A stretch of 36,181 bases of DNA from positions 1 to 36,181 of the forward strand of contig DXDZ01000079.1 of assembly GCA_019115185.1 (NCBI GenBank), given 5' to 3'. Under the pieces are notes generated by a model, which did not search any database, was not told the DNA's origin, and saw nothing but the letters and a program-made list of their open reading frames with translations. This document shows, piece after piece, positions 6,847 through 14,790 of the stretch; the first letter of the stretch is position 1, and every line of letters begins with the position of its first letter. Origin of the DNA: Candidatus Agathobaculum merdipullorum. Lineage in GTDB: Bacteria; Bacillota; Clostridia; Oscillospirales; Butyricicoccaceae. Position numbers and translations under genes: made by a program.

Positions 6847-6866
6847 GGCCGCCTCCACGGGCGGCC
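6847..6866 (+). repeat. GC-rich hairpin between lexA and recG
   Basis: GGCCGCC-TCCACG-GGCGGCC forms a 7-bp stem with a six-base loop, followed by TTGCGTCTATTTCT, which is not a clean U-tract. It may lower readthrough from lexA into recG or only shape the 5' end of recG mRNA. Confidence 0.4.
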
Positions 6867-6892
6867 TTGCGTCTATTTCTAAGGAGGCTGCC

Positions 6893-8935
6893 ATGCCCGC
6901 ACTGGAGGACAGCATCCGCTTTGTCAAAGGCATCGGCCCGAAAAAAGCGGCTTTGTTTGAAAAACTGCATATCCGCACGCTGCGTGACGCGCTGGAGACC
7001 TATCCGCGCGATTATGAGGACCGCACGGCGATCACCCCCATTGCGGACATCGCGGAGGATGGCAAGTATGCCGTCCGTGCGGTCGTCGGCACCGAGCCGA
7101 AAACCACCCACATCCGCAAGGGCATGACGCTGGTTAAATGCACGATCTTTGACGAGTCAGGCTCGCTGCCCGTCACCTATTTCAACAATTCATACGCTGC
7201 GGCGCTCCTGCGCGTCGGGCAGGAATATGTGTTTTATGGGCGTGTGCAGGCAAATGGACATACGCGCATGCTGGTTTCGCCGCAGTCGGAAAAGGTCTCG
7301 CCCGACGCAGAACACCCCGGACGCATCGTGCCGGTCTACCCGCTGACCGCGGGCCTGACCCAGCGCGACATGGCGCGCGTGACCGAAGCGGCGCTGGACG
7401 CAGTGCCGGGTGACTGGCCCGACCCGCTGCCCGAAGTGCTGCGCGCACGGTACAACCTGCCGGACGCAACGGATGCCCTTGTGGCCATCCACCGGCCGCA
7501 ATCCGCGCAGGACGTGAAGGAAGCGCGCCGCCGCATGGTGTTCGAGGAGTTGTTTCTGCTTTGCTGCGGCTTGCAGCAGTTAAAAGAGCGCCGAAAAGCT
7601 GATGCAGGTCTGGTGTTTTCCGATACGTCGCTTGCGGACTTTTTCGCTGCGCTCCCCTTTTCGCCCACAGGCGCACAACACCGTGCGATTGAAGAGATCG
7701 CGACGGACTGTGCCTCCGGCCGCCCGATGAACCGGCTGGTGCAGGGCGACGTTGGCTCGGGCAAAACCATCGTGGCCGCTGCGCTGTGTGCGCTGGCCGC
7801 CAAAAGCGGCTATCAGGCCGCCTTTATGGCTCCGACGGAAATCCTTGCGGCGCAGCACGCGGAAACGCTTGCGCCGCTGCTGGAAAAGCTCGGCATTTCC
7901 TGCACGTTGCTGACAGGCTCGATGAACGCCGCGCAAAAGCGCGCGGCCCTCGCCGCCATTGAAAGCGGCGCGGCGCAGGTCGTCATCGGCACGCACGCGC
8001 TCATCCAGCAAAGCGTGACATTTCACCGGCTGGGCGCGGTCGTGGCGGACGAACAGCACCGCTTTGGCGTGGCACAGCGCGCCGCGCTGTCCGCCAAAGG
8101 GCAAACGCCCCATGTGCTGGTGATGTCGGCAACGCCTATCCCGCGCACGCTTGCACTCATTCTGTACGGCGACCTCGATGTGTCCGTACTGGACGAAGTG
8201 CCGCCCGGCCGTCAGCCGGTCGAAACCTACGCTGTAGGCGAAAACATGCGCCGCCGCATCACCGCTTTCATCGACAAGCAAATTCGTGAGGGCGGGCAGG
8301 TCTACGTCGTGTGCCCGCTGGTCGAAGAGGGTGAAATGAACCTGAAAAGCGCGGAGCAGCACGCGATCGATCTGCAAAAGGCGCTGCCGCAGCGGCGCGT
8401 CGCTGTACTGCACGGACGCATGAAAAGCGCAGAAAAAGAGCGCGTCATGCAGGCGTTTGCCGCGCAGGAGTATGATATTCTGGTCGCCACGACTGTTATT
8501 GAGGTAGGCGTAGACGTGCCGAACGCCAACCTGATGGTCGTCGAGGATGCCGACCGCTTCGGCCTGTCCCAGCTGCACCAGCTGCGCGGGCGCGTGGGAC
8601 GCGGCACGCGGCAATCCTACTGCATCTTTTTCGGCGCGGACAAGGGACAGACCGCCCGCGAACGGCTGAAAATCCTGTGCAAAACGAACGACGGCTTTGA
8701 GGTGGCCCGCGCCGACCTGTCACAGCGCGGTCCGGGCGACTTTTTCGGCAGACGGCAGCACGGTTTGCCCGCGCTGCACGTTGCCGATCCGATTGCCGAC
8801 CTTGCGCTCATGCAGAGCGCACGCGAGGAGGCCGAGCAGATTTTGCAGGCCGATCCCACGCTCGCAGGCTACCCTGAGCTGCGCGCGCGTGTGCGACGCA
8901 TGTTTGAAGAACGGGACGACGAGGCGTTCAACTAA
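6893..8935 (+). CDS. recG: ATP-dependent DNA helicase RecG
   Basis: RecG reverses stalled replication forks and migrates branched DNA. The 680-residue protein has an N-terminal helix-hairpin-helix-like segment (VKGIGPKKAALFEKLHI), the OB-fold wedge domain, then superfamily 2 helicase motifs: LVQGDVGSGKT (Walker A), VVADEQHRFGVAQR (DEQH box), VMSATPIPRTLAL, and VATTVIEVGVDVPNANLMVVEDADRFGLSQLHQLRGRVGRG. Length is typical. The frame is open 60 bases further upstream, but AAGGAGG sits five bases before the ATG at 6893, fixing the start. In Bacillus recG lies a few genes past yloV; here it is close to yloU-fakA but on the opposite strand, with lexA between them. Confidence 0.97.
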   Translation: MPALEDSIRFVKGIGPKKAALFEKLHIRTLRDALETYPRDYEDRTAITPIADIAEDGKYAVRAVVGTEPKTTHIRKGMTLVKCTIFDESGSLPVTYFNNSYAAALLRVGQEYVFYGRVQANGHTRMLVSPQSEKVSPDAEHPGRIVPVYPLTAGLTQRDMARVTEAALDAVPGDWPDPLPEVLRARYNLPDATDALVAIHRPQSAQDVKEARRRMVFEELFLLCCGLQQLKERRKADAGLVFSDTSLADFFAALPFSPTGAQHRAIEEIATDCASGRPMNRLVQGDVGSGKTIVAAALCALAAKSGYQAAFMAPTEILAAQHAETLAPLLEKLGISCTLLTGSMNAAQKRAALAAIESGAAQVVIGTHALIQQSVTFHRLGAVVADEQHRFGVAQRAALSAKGQTPHVLVMSATPIPRTLALILYGDLDVSVLDEVPPGRQPVETYAVGENMRRRITAFIDKQIREGGQVYVVCPLVEEGEMNLKSAEQHAIDLQKALPQRRVAVLHGRMKSAEKERVMQAFAAQEYDILVATTVIEVGVDVPNANLMVVEDADRFGLSQLHQLRGRVGRGTRQSYCIFFGADKGQTARERLKILCKTNDGFEVARADLSQRGPGDFFGRRQHGLPALHVADPIADLALMQSAREEAEQILQADPTLAGYPELRARVRRMFEERDDEAFN

Positions 8936-9002
8936 CTACGATTTAACCATACAAGTTCCATTGAGGACGCACCGCGCGCCGCGCAGATGCGTCCAAAACG
9001 AG

Positions 9003-9029
9003 AAAAAGCCTGCAAATGCAGGCTTTTTT
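9003..9029. terminator. Bidirectional terminator between recG and the anion permease gene
   Basis: AAAAAGCCTGCA-AA-TGCAGGCTTTTT is a near-perfect hairpin with an A-run and a T-run on either side. It serves the convergent recG (plus) and permease (minus) transcripts. Confidence 0.85.
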
Positions 9030-9073
9030 CTGTTTGATATGGCTGCCGCTCGCAGCGCAGAGGAACGCTTCAC

Positions 9074-10204
9074 TCAACCGACGCAACCGAACAGGAAGGC
9101 CGCTGCCGACAGCAGAACCAGCCCCACGATATTAGCAAGTGTAAACACCAGCAGATAGCGCGGCAGCGAGGCGTTTTCCGCGCGTAAGTACAGCTTGAGC
9201 GAGATCAGGCTTGCCAGCGACGCGATCGGTGTGCCCAGTCCGCCGACGTCCACGCCCGCGAGCAGCGCGCGCCATTGATCGGTAAAGCCGGAAAGCAGCA
9301 CCGCCGCGGGGACGTTGCTGATGACCTGACTGGCGAGCACGCTCGTCCAGTAGGCGTTGGCGCTCAGCAGGCGCTCGAGCACCGCGCGCACCGTGTCGAT
9401 GCGGCCAATATTGCCGGCGAAAATAAAAAAGCAGACAAAGGTGAACAGCAGCGCGTAGTCCACACGCGCAAACAGCCCGCGTGCGCACAGCAACAGGCAC
9501 AGAGCCACCACTGCGGTCGTGATGCCGTAGTGCAGCACATGCACAACCGACAACAGGCACAGCACGAACAGCAGGCACAGCAGGGCAAACAGGCGCGGCT
9601 GCACAATGTGCTCGCGCTGAGGGAATGTGATCTCGATGGTCTCGCCCCGTGTCCACAGCGCGGCGACAGACAGCGCGACCAGACTGACCAACGTCAGCGG
9701 CAGCACCACGCGCAGGAATGCACCAAAGCTCAACCCGTAATACGAACAGAGGAACAGGTTTTGCGGGTTGCCGACCGGCGTCGCCATGCTGCCAAGGTTC
9801 GCGGCCAGCGTTTGCAGCACGACCACGCGGATAAGCGCTTCCATGCGACCGATATGGCCGAGCACCAGCACGGTGAACGGCACAAAGGTGATGAGCGCAA
9901 CATCATTGGTAATCAGCATGGAGCAGAAAAACGGCAGCAGCACCAGCGCAAGGTACAGCAAGCGCAGCTGCTTGCGTCCGGTCAGCAGGCGCTGAGCCAG
10001 CACGGTGAACAGGCCGCACTGCTGCAAGCCCGCGACCACTGCCATCAGGCAGAACAGCAGACACAACACGCGCAGGTCAATGTAACCGGCATAGGCCGCA
10101 TCGGGCGGCACCGCCAGCATGGACAGCAGCGCGCAGACCAGCGAAATCACCAAAACGGCTTCACGGCGGACAAAGCCGCCCAGTTTGTTCAGAAAGGGTT
10201 GCAT
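9074..10204 (-). CDS. ArsB/NhaD/SLC13-type anion permease
   Basis: An integral membrane protein of 376 residues with about ten to eleven hydrophobic segments. Two halves each carry a family-type loop: NLGSMATPVGNPQNLFL (residues about 135-152) and SQVISNVPAAVLLSGF (about 290-306). In the ion-transporter superfamily these G/N/P-rich re-entrant loops bind the substrate and coupling ion. ITNDVALITFVPF is also typical. It resembles the YbiR-like SLC13/CitM group; the substrate (dicarboxylate, sulfate, arsenite or other) cannot be told. GAGG precedes the ATG. It is a single-gene unit between the recG terminator and the rplL terminator. Confidence 0.85.
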   Translation of the reverse strand: MQPFLNKLGGFVRREAVLVISLVCALLSMLAVPPDAAYAGYIDLRVLCLLFCLMAVVAGLQQCGLFTVLAQRLLTGRKQLRLLYLALVLLPFFCSMLITNDVALITFVPFTVLVLGHIGRMEALIRVVVLQTLAANLGSMATPVGNPQNLFLCSYYGLSFGAFLRVVLPLTLVSLVALSVAALWTRGETIEITFPQREHIVQPRLFALLCLLFVLCLLSVVHVLHYGITTAVVALCLLLCARGLFARVDYALLFTFVCFFIFAGNIGRIDTVRAVLERLLSANAYWTSVLASQVISNVPAAVLLSGFTDQWRALLAGVDVGGLGTPIASLASLISLKLYLRAENASLPRYLLVFTLANIVGLVLLSAAAFLFGCVG

Positions 10205-10252
10205 GACAGGGCCTCATTTCCGAAAAGATCCGTAATACTATGCAAAAGGACA

Positions 10253-10289
10253 AAACAAACGGCAGGTATTGCCAAAGCAATACCTGCCG
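10253..10289 (-). terminator. Terminator after rplL
   Basis: A 13-bp perfect stem CGGCAGGTATTGC / GCAATACCTGCCG with loop CAAA is followed on the minus strand by GTTTGTTTTGTCC. It closes the rplJ-rplL transcript 50 bases past the rplL stop. Confidence 0.8.
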
Positions 10290-10339
10290 GGTTTCAGACA
10301 GCTTGCAGCCCGGAAAGGGCCGGCGGAGCAATCGGAAAA

Positions 10340-10711
10340 TTACTTGAGCTCAACCTTAGCGCCAGCAGCCTCGAGCTTCTCCTTGATCTCGTTGGCTTCT
10401 GCTTCCGGAGCAGCTTCCTTGATGGTCTGCGGAGCGGAGTCAACCTTCTCCTTAGCTTCCTTCAGGCCCAGGCCGGTGATCTCACGAACAACCTTGATAA
10501 CGTTGATCTTGGAGGAACCAGCGTCAACCAGAACAACGTCGAAATCGGTCTTAGCGTCAGCAGCAGCAGCGTCGCCAGCGCCAGCAGCAGCACCTGCAAC
10601 GGCAACCGGGGTAGCGGATACGCCAAATTCTTCTTCCAGAGCCTTTACCAGCTCAGAGAGCTCCATAACCTTGAGCTCTTTTACAGCTTCCATAATCTCA
10701 GCAACAGTCAT
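10340..10711 (-). CDS. rplL: 50S ribosomal protein L7/L12
   Basis: L7/L12 forms the flexible stalk that recruits translation GTPases. The 123-residue protein has the N-terminal dimerisation helices ([31 protein letters not shown]), an alanine-rich hinge (residues about 36-52) and the globular C-terminal domain [46 protein letters not shown] lies nine bases before the ATG. It follows rplJ by 42 bases and is the last gene of the transcript. Confidence 0.98.
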   Translation of the reverse strand: MTVAEIMEAVKELKVMELSELVKALEEEFGVSATPVAVAGAAAGAGDAAAADAKTDFDVVLVDAGSSKINVIKVVREITGLGLKEAKEKVDSAPQTIKEAAPEAEANEIKEKLEAAGAKVELK

Positions 10712-10753
10712 GGGATTAAACCTCCATTATAAGTTTTTTAAAGTTTTGTTTGA

Positions 10754-11341
10754 TTACTCCGCAGCGGGAGCCTCTTCAGCGGGAGCTTCCTCCGCAGCCG
10801 GAACATTCGCAGCAACCAGATCGGCTACCTTCATGTCCTCGTTGCCCTCTGCCTTCTTAACGATAGCATCGCAGGCAATAGCAAGCTGCATAATGGGGAA
10901 GTTGAAGCTGTACAGTACCTGAGCGATAAGAACTTCCTTGCTCGGCATGTTGGCCAGCTTCTTGACCTCGGCCTCGTCGATTACCTTGCCTTCCAGGTAA
11001 CCAGCCTTGATCTTGAAATTCTCGTGGGTCTTGGCAAAGTCACCCAGAATCTTAGCGGGCGCGATCACGTCGTCCGTGGTCGAAATTGCCAGAGCGGAAG
11101 TGCCGTTCAGGTGCTCTTCCAGACCTTCAAAGCCCAACTCCTTCGCCGCAAAGCGGATCAGGGTGTTCTTGATGACCATATACTCAACGCCTGCTTCACG
11201 CAGCTGACGGCGGAGCTTGGTATCATCCTCAACGTTGATGCCCTTGTAATCGACCAGCACGCCGGCCGGAGAATTCTTGATCTTCTCTACCAGAGACGCA
11301 ACCAGAGCCTTCTTCTCTTCCAGAACCTTTGCATTCGGCAT
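10754..11341 (-). CDS. rplJ: 50S ribosomal protein L10
   Basis: L10 anchors the L7/L12 dimers to the ribosome. The 195-residue protein starts MPNAKVLEEKKALVASLVEKI and contains VDYKGINVEDDTKLRRQLREAGVEYMVIKNTL, the L10 core. The C-terminal tail is an Ala/Glu/Pro-rich repeat (AAEEAPAEEAPAAE), longer than in many homologues. The start is the ATG at 11341 because AGGAGG lies eight bases upstream; a GTG at 11350 would abut that site. Expression is expected to be controlled by the L10 leader and attenuator directly upstream. Unlike the usual rplK-rplA-rplJ-rplL order, rplJ is separated from rplA by a plus-strand gene and has its own promoter. Confidence 0.97.
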   Translation of the reverse strand: MPNAKVLEEKKALVASLVEKIKNSPAGVLVDYKGINVEDDTKLRRQLREAGVEYMVIKNTLIRFAAKELGFEGLEEHLNGTSALAISTTDDVIAPAKILGDFAKTHENFKIKAGYLEGKVIDEAEVKKLANMPSKEVLIAQVLYSFNFPIMQLAIACDAIVKKAEGNEDMKVADLVAANVPAAEEAPAEEAPAAE

Positions 11342-11356
11342 CTTTTTCACCTCCTA

Positions 11357-11401
11357 TAAAAATAAAAGTACCCTCCCGGTGCAAAGACACAGGGAGGGTA
11401 C
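11357..11401 (-). terminator. Attenuator terminator in the rplJ leader
   Basis: On the minus strand GTACCCTCCC (11401-11392) pairs with GGGAGGGTAC (11377-11368), followed by TTTTATTTTT. The T-run ends four bases before the rplJ AGGAGG, so it is positioned to stop transcription when L10 or L10-L12 binds the leader. Confidence 0.8.
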
Positions 11402-11438
11402 ACAGAAAACCTCATAAAAGATGGCATAAATCCATTCC

Positions 11439-11508
11439 GTGTTGACCTCGGCGGGCGGCGGAAAACTCCTTTAAAGCCTTGCGGCTGCCTGCTGTCTTTG
11501 ACCAAGCT
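11439..11508 (-). ncRNA. L10 ribosomal protein leader (mRNA binding site)
   Basis: On the minus strand the transcript contains GGTCAAAGACAGCAGG, a variable hairpin, and CCCGCCGAGGTCAAC. This is the conserved L10-leader pattern (AGACAGCAGG ... CCTGCCGAGG) bound by the L10-L12 complex for autoregulation. It lies between the promoter at 11514-11542 and the attenuator at 11357-11401. Confidence 0.85.
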
Positions 11509-11513
11509 CATAT

Positions 11514-11542
11514 ATTATATCGAAAAACCGAAAATCTGTCAA
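11514..11542 (-). promoter_or_regulatory. Consensus promoter of rplJ-rplL
   Basis: On the minus strand TTGACA (11542-11537), a 17-base spacer and ATATAAT with TATAAT at 11519-11514 give a perfect sigma-A promoter. It is flanked upstream by A/T-rich tracts that could act as an UP element. Confidence 0.92.
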
Positions 11543-11644
11543 GAGAGAAAAATAAAAAATTATGAGAAAAAATTATGAGCAAACGGAAAAAAGAGGGATT
11601 CTCTGGTGAAATAGGACAAAAACAGAAAGAAAATCCCAATCCTA

Positions 11645-11673
11645 TTGTGCAAATAACAAAAATATGTTAAACT
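11645..11673 (+). promoter_or_regulatory. Candidate promoter of the SLH phosphodiester glycosidase gene
   Basis: TTGTGC (11645-11650), a 17-base spacer and TAAACT (11668-11673) lie 30 bases before the start codon. The match is moderate. The stretch between this and the rplJ promoter (11543-11644) is A-rich and holds no gene. Confidence 0.5.
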
Positions 11674-11703
11674 GAGATTGAAAATTCCAAAAGGGGGAAT
11701 ACC

Positions 11704-13365
11704 ATGCGAACCTTATATAAACGAGTTCTGAGCCTTGTATGCGCCGGACTGATGCTGCTGCCGGTGACGGCCGGTGCAGCGGGCGGCACACAGCGCGCCA
11801 GCCTGCCGATGGGCGGCACGATGGTCTATCTGGAGATGGGCGCGGGCCGCACGGGCGAAGTCACACTGGCCAACAACCGCCTGTTCCAAACGCAGTCGGC
11901 TTCCGGCCATGTCAGCGCCAAGGCGGCCGAGGGCGGCAAATCGGTGGTGGCTTCCATCAACGGCGGCTATTTTGACGCTTACAGCGGCGGCGCAACCGTT
12001 TACGCGACCGTGATTCAGGGTGGCGAAGTGGTCAACGGCGGCGGTGAAAAGCCGACACTGGTTTTCACTTCTTCCGGTAAGCCGTTGATCGACCGCGTCA
12101 AGATCGAGACCAAAATCGCCTTCCGCGGTGAGGACAGCGCTACGGTTACGGCATATGCAGTCAACGCTTACGACGCAAACAATGCATGGGCAAGCTACCT
12201 GCTGACGCCGGTGTACGGCAAAGCGGTGAATGTTGGCTCCGGTGCACGCATCGTCACCATCAAGGACAGCGTTGTCACGAACATTCAGGTTGGCGGTACG
12301 GTGCCTGCGCTTTCGTGGGGCACGACCGTGCTGGTCATCAACCAGAGCGCGTGGAACAATCTGGCCACCTATACGCTTGAGCCGCAGGTCGGCAACGACG
12401 CGGTGCGCAAGACGGTATACACGCCGCAGCATGACAGCGCTTCCGAATGGACGGATATCGTCAACGGTGTCGGCGCAGGCCCGCTGCTGCTCAAGGACGG
12501 CGTGGACGTTTGCGACCAGAACAGCGACTTTACTGACCCCAAGCAGTCCCCGGATTATGTTTCCTCCCGTTCGTTCGCCGCTATCATGGGCGACGGCCGT
12601 CTGGTACTCGGCAGCGCGAGCAGCTCGTCCATGCGCAGCATTGCGCAGTACCTCAAGGGGCTGGGCGCAGTTGATGCAATGGCGCTCGACGGCGGTGCAT
12701 CCACATTCCTGAGCATCGGCGGTTCGACCGTGCAGAGCGCAGGCCGCAACCTGACCAACGTGCTGCATATTGTGGATTATTCTTCGGGCACGCTGCCCAA
12801 GGGCATCCAGCCGCGCGATTTTGACACACCCTCCGCATGGGCGACGCAAACGGTAGCCGATGCGGCAAGCGCAGGCATCGTACCGGACGCGCTGCAAAGC
12901 GGCTATCAGAAAAACATCACCCGCAAGGAGTTCTGCCAGATTATCGATGCGCTGCTGCATCAGAAGCTGACCGATTATGATAAGGAACTGTATTTGACCG
13001 GCATTTCGTATAACGATGCACGCGCGGCACTGACCGACACCTGGGACGCCAGCGTCCTTGCCTGCTATCGCTTCGGCATCATTGACGGCGTAGGCAACAA
13101 CAAGTTCAGCCCGAACCAGAGCCTGACCCGCGAGCAGGCGGCCAAGATCCTGATGGGCACCGACCAGCGGATCGGCAACACGGCAAGTGGCACGGGCTCC
13201 ACTTCGTTCACAGATGCGTCCAAGATTTCGTCGTGGGCAGTCGAGGGCATCAACTATGTGGTCTCGGAAGGCATCATGAACGGCACGGGCGACAATCAGT
13301 TCAATCCGAAGGGCATGTTCACCCGCGAGCAGGCCATCGCAACGGCATACCGTATGCTGGGCTAA
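11704..13365 (+). CDS. Secreted phosphodiester glycosidase-family protein with S-layer homology domains
   Basis: The 553-residue protein has a signal peptide (residues 1-25, cleaved near AGA-AG). A phosphodiester glycosidase (NAGPA-like) domain follows, with SINGGYFDAYSG, DIVNGVGAGPLLLKDG, SRSFAAIMGDGRLVLG and AVDAMALDGGASTFLSIGG. From about residue 385 to the end come three S-layer homology modules (TITRKEF-type ITRKEFCQIIDAL, FSPNQSLTREQAAKILMG, FNPKGMFTREQAIATAYRMLG) that should anchor it to the cell wall. In animals the domain uncovers mannose-6-phosphate; in bacteria the substrate is not settled, but glycan phosphodiester cleavage is likely. AAGGGGG precedes ATG. It sits between rplA and rplJ on the opposite strand, splitting the usual ribosomal cluster. 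Confidence 0.9.
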   Translation: MRTLYKRVLSLVCAGLMLLPVTAGAAGGTQRASLPMGGTMVYLEMGAGRTGEVTLANNRLFQTQSASGHVSAKAAEGGKSVVASINGGYFDAYSGGATVYATVIQGGEVVNGGGEKPTLVFTSSGKPLIDRVKIETKIAFRGEDSATVTAYAVNAYDANNAWASYLLTPVYGKAVNVGSGARIVTIKDSVVTNIQVGGTVPALSWGTTVLVINQSAWNNLATYTLEPQVGNDAVRKTVYTPQHDSASEWTDIVNGVGAGPLLLKDGVDVCDQNSDFTDPKQSPDYVSSRSFAAIMGDGRLVLGSASSSSMRSIAQYLKGLGAVDAMALDGGASTFLSIGGSTVQSAGRNLTNVLHIVDYSSGTLPKGIQPRDFDTPSAWATQTVADAASAGIVPDALQSGYQKNITRKEFCQIIDALLHQKLTDYDKELYLTGISYNDARAALTDTWDASVLACYRFGIIDGVGNNKFSPNQSLTREQAAKILMGTDQRIGNTASGTGSTSFTDASKISSWAVEGINYVVSEGIMNGTGDNQFNPKGMFTREQAIATAYRMLG

Positions 13366-13379
13366 CGCAATCAGAGAAC

Positions 13380-13413
13380 AAAAAAGCACGCTGGAAACCC
13401 AGCGTGCTTTTTT
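13380..13413. terminator. Bidirectional terminator between the SLH protein gene and rplA
   Basis: AAAAAGCACGCTGG-AAAC-CCAGCGTGCTTTTT is a 14-bp hairpin with U-tracts on both strands. It ends both convergent transcripts. Confidence 0.9.
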
Positions 13414-13444
13414 ATCGTTTTTTAATCGGTATGCAGCCGATCGC

Positions 13445-14140
13445 TTACGCCATCAACTTGGCAGCGTTAACCTTAACGCCCGGGCCCATGGTGGAAGCCA
13501 CAACACAGGAACGAACGTACTGGCCCTTGGCAGCAGCCGGCTTCGCCTTGATGATCGCGCCCATCAGTGCGTCGAAGTTGTCCTGCAGCTTCTCTGCACC
13601 GAAGGAAGCCTTGCCGATCGGGCAGTGGATGATGTTGGTCTTGTCCAGACGGTACTCGATCTTACCAGCCTTGGACTCCTGAACTGCCTTGGCAACGTCC
13701 ATGGAAACCGTACCAGCCTTCGGGTTCGGCATCAGGCCCTTAGGACCGAGCACGCGGCCCAGACGGCCAACCAGACCCATCATATCCGGGGTAGCGATAA
13801 CTACGTCGAACTCAAAGAAGTTCTCCTTCTGGATGCGCTCCATCAGGTCCTCTGCGCCAACGATGTCAGCGCCGGCAGCCTGTGCCTCGTCAGCCTTTGC
13901 GCCCTTGGCGAAAACAGCAACGCGGACATTCTTGCCGGTGCCGTGCGGCAGGACGATCGCGCCGCGAACCTGCTGGTCAGCGTGACGGGAGTCAACGCCC
14001 AGCTTGACGTGCAACTCGATGGTCTCGTCGAACTTGGCCTTGGCAGTGGAAACAACAGTGGCAAGCGCTTCTGCCGGATCGTACAGCTTGGAACGATCAA
14101 TGGTCTTTGCGCTGTCTACATACTTTTTACCTTTATGCAC
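13445..14140 (-). CDS. rplA: 50S ribosomal protein L1
   Basis: L1 forms the mobile stalk at the tRNA exit site and represses its own mRNA. The 231-residue protein has the standard layout, including [65 protein letters not shown] and the C-terminal [12 protein letters not shown]. The start is GTG at 14140, with AAGGAGG seven bases upstream. That ribosome binding site directly abuts a hairpin resembling the L1-binding element of 23S rRNA (14155-14196), pointing to translational autocontrol. It follows rplK in the rpmG-secE-nusG-rplK-rplA unit and is its last gene. Confidence 0.98.
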   Translation of the reverse strand: MHKGKKYVDSAKTIDRSKLYDPAEALATVVSTAKAKFDETIELHVKLGVDSRHADQQVRGAIVLPHGTGKNVRVAVFAKGAKADEAQAAGADIVGAEDLMERIQKENFFEFDVVIATPDMMGLVGRLGRVLGPKGLMPNPKAGTVSMDVAKAVQESKAGKIEYRLDKTNIIHCPIGKASFGAEKLQDNFDALMGAIIKAKPAAAKGQYVRSCVVASTMGPGVKVNAAKLMA

Positions 14141-14154
14141 AATAAATCCTCCTT

Positions 14155-14196
14155 AAGTGGTAATGCGGGAATAGGCTAAACCTAACCCTCCCACTT
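14155..14196 (-). promoter_or_regulatory. L1-binding mRNA element before rplA
   Basis: On the minus strand AAGTGGGAG (14196-14188) opens and GCATTACCACTT (14166-14155) closes a hairpin, with GGG/CCC pairs inside. The 23S rRNA L1-stalk helix starts GUGGGAG and ends AAUACCAC, so this mimics the L1 site. The rplA AAGGAGG begins at the next base, so L1 binding would hide it. Confidence 0.65.
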
Positions 14197-14198
14197 TG

Positions 14199-14226
14199 AC
14201 CGGCGCCTGCAAAAAGCGCGGTCAAA
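14199..14226 (-). repeat. Stem-loop in the rplK-rplA gap
   Basis: On the minus strand TTTGACCG and CGGTCAAA pair over a GC-rich interior with five T bases in the loop. There is no U-tract after it, so it is probably a structural or processing stem next to the L1 element, not a terminator. Confidence 0.45.
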
Positions 14227-14249
14227 ATCCATTCAGCTTAACTTAAAAC

Positions 14250-14675
14250 TTATTCCTCGACGGTAATACCCATCGAACGAGCGGTGCCTGCGATCATGCT
14301 CATCGCAGCTTCCAGAGAAGCAGCATTCAGGTCGGGCATCTTGGTCTCCGCGATCTTCTGGCAGTCAGCCTTGGACAGCTTGGCAACCTTGGTCTTGTTC
14401 GGAACGGCCGAACCGGACTCGATGCCGCAGGCCTTCTTAATGAGGACCGGCGCCGGGGGAGTCTTGGTGATGAAGCTGAACGAACGGTCGGCATAGACCG
14501 TGATAACAACCGGGATAATCATACCGGCTTCGTTCTTGGTGCGCTCGTTGAATTCCTTGGTGAACGCCATGATGTTGACGCCGTGCTGGCCGAGGGCCGG
14601 ACCTACCGGGGGAGCCGGGGTTGCCTTGCCTGCGGGAATCTGGAGCTTAATATAACCTACTACTTTCTGTGCCAT
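14250..14675 (-). CDS. rplK: 50S ribosomal protein L11
   Basis: L11 forms the GTPase-associated centre with 23S rRNA and is needed for the stringent response. The 141-residue protein is complete: [43 protein letters not shown] at the N-terminus and [20 protein letters not shown] at the C-terminus. The ATG at 14675 is chosen from the family N-terminus and AGGAGG eleven bases upstream; the frame runs on to 14696 without a reason to start there. An L1-type mRNA element (14702-14740) lies just before its ribosome binding site, as expected for L1 control of the rplK-rplA pair. Confidence 0.98.
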   Translation of the reverse strand: MAQKVVGYIKLQIPAGKATPAPPVGPALGQHGVNIMAFTKEFNERTKNEAGMIIPVVITVYADRSFSFITKTPPAPVLIKKACGIESGSAVPNKTKVAKLSKADCQKIAETKMPDLNAASLEAAMSMIAGTARSMGITVEE

Positions 14676-14701
14676 GTTGAAAGGTTCCTCCTTCAATAAA
14701 T

Positions 14702-14740
14702 GTGGTAATTGGCGAGTCCCTTATGCGGGAGCTCTCCCAC
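14702..14740 (-). promoter_or_regulatory. L1-binding mRNA element before rplK
   Basis: On the minus strand GTGGGAG (14740-14734) and ATTACCAC (14709-14702) form the outer stem, with GGGAG-AG-CTCCC nested inside and GCAT after it. It shares the GTGGGAG ... CCCGCAT ... ATTACCAC pattern with the rplA element and with the 23S L1-binding stalk (GUGGGAG ... GCAUGG ... AAUACCAC). Confidence 0.7.
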
Positions 14741-14790
14741 TTGCCGCGCGCCTTCCGCGCGCATTTCCAGCCATATGCCGGAAGAATATT

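Noticed and set aside
11713..13389. 558-codon minus-strand open frame opposite the SLH glycosidase gene
   Set aside because: Antisense shadow; the plus-strand frame has a signal peptide, a catalytic domain and SLH modules.
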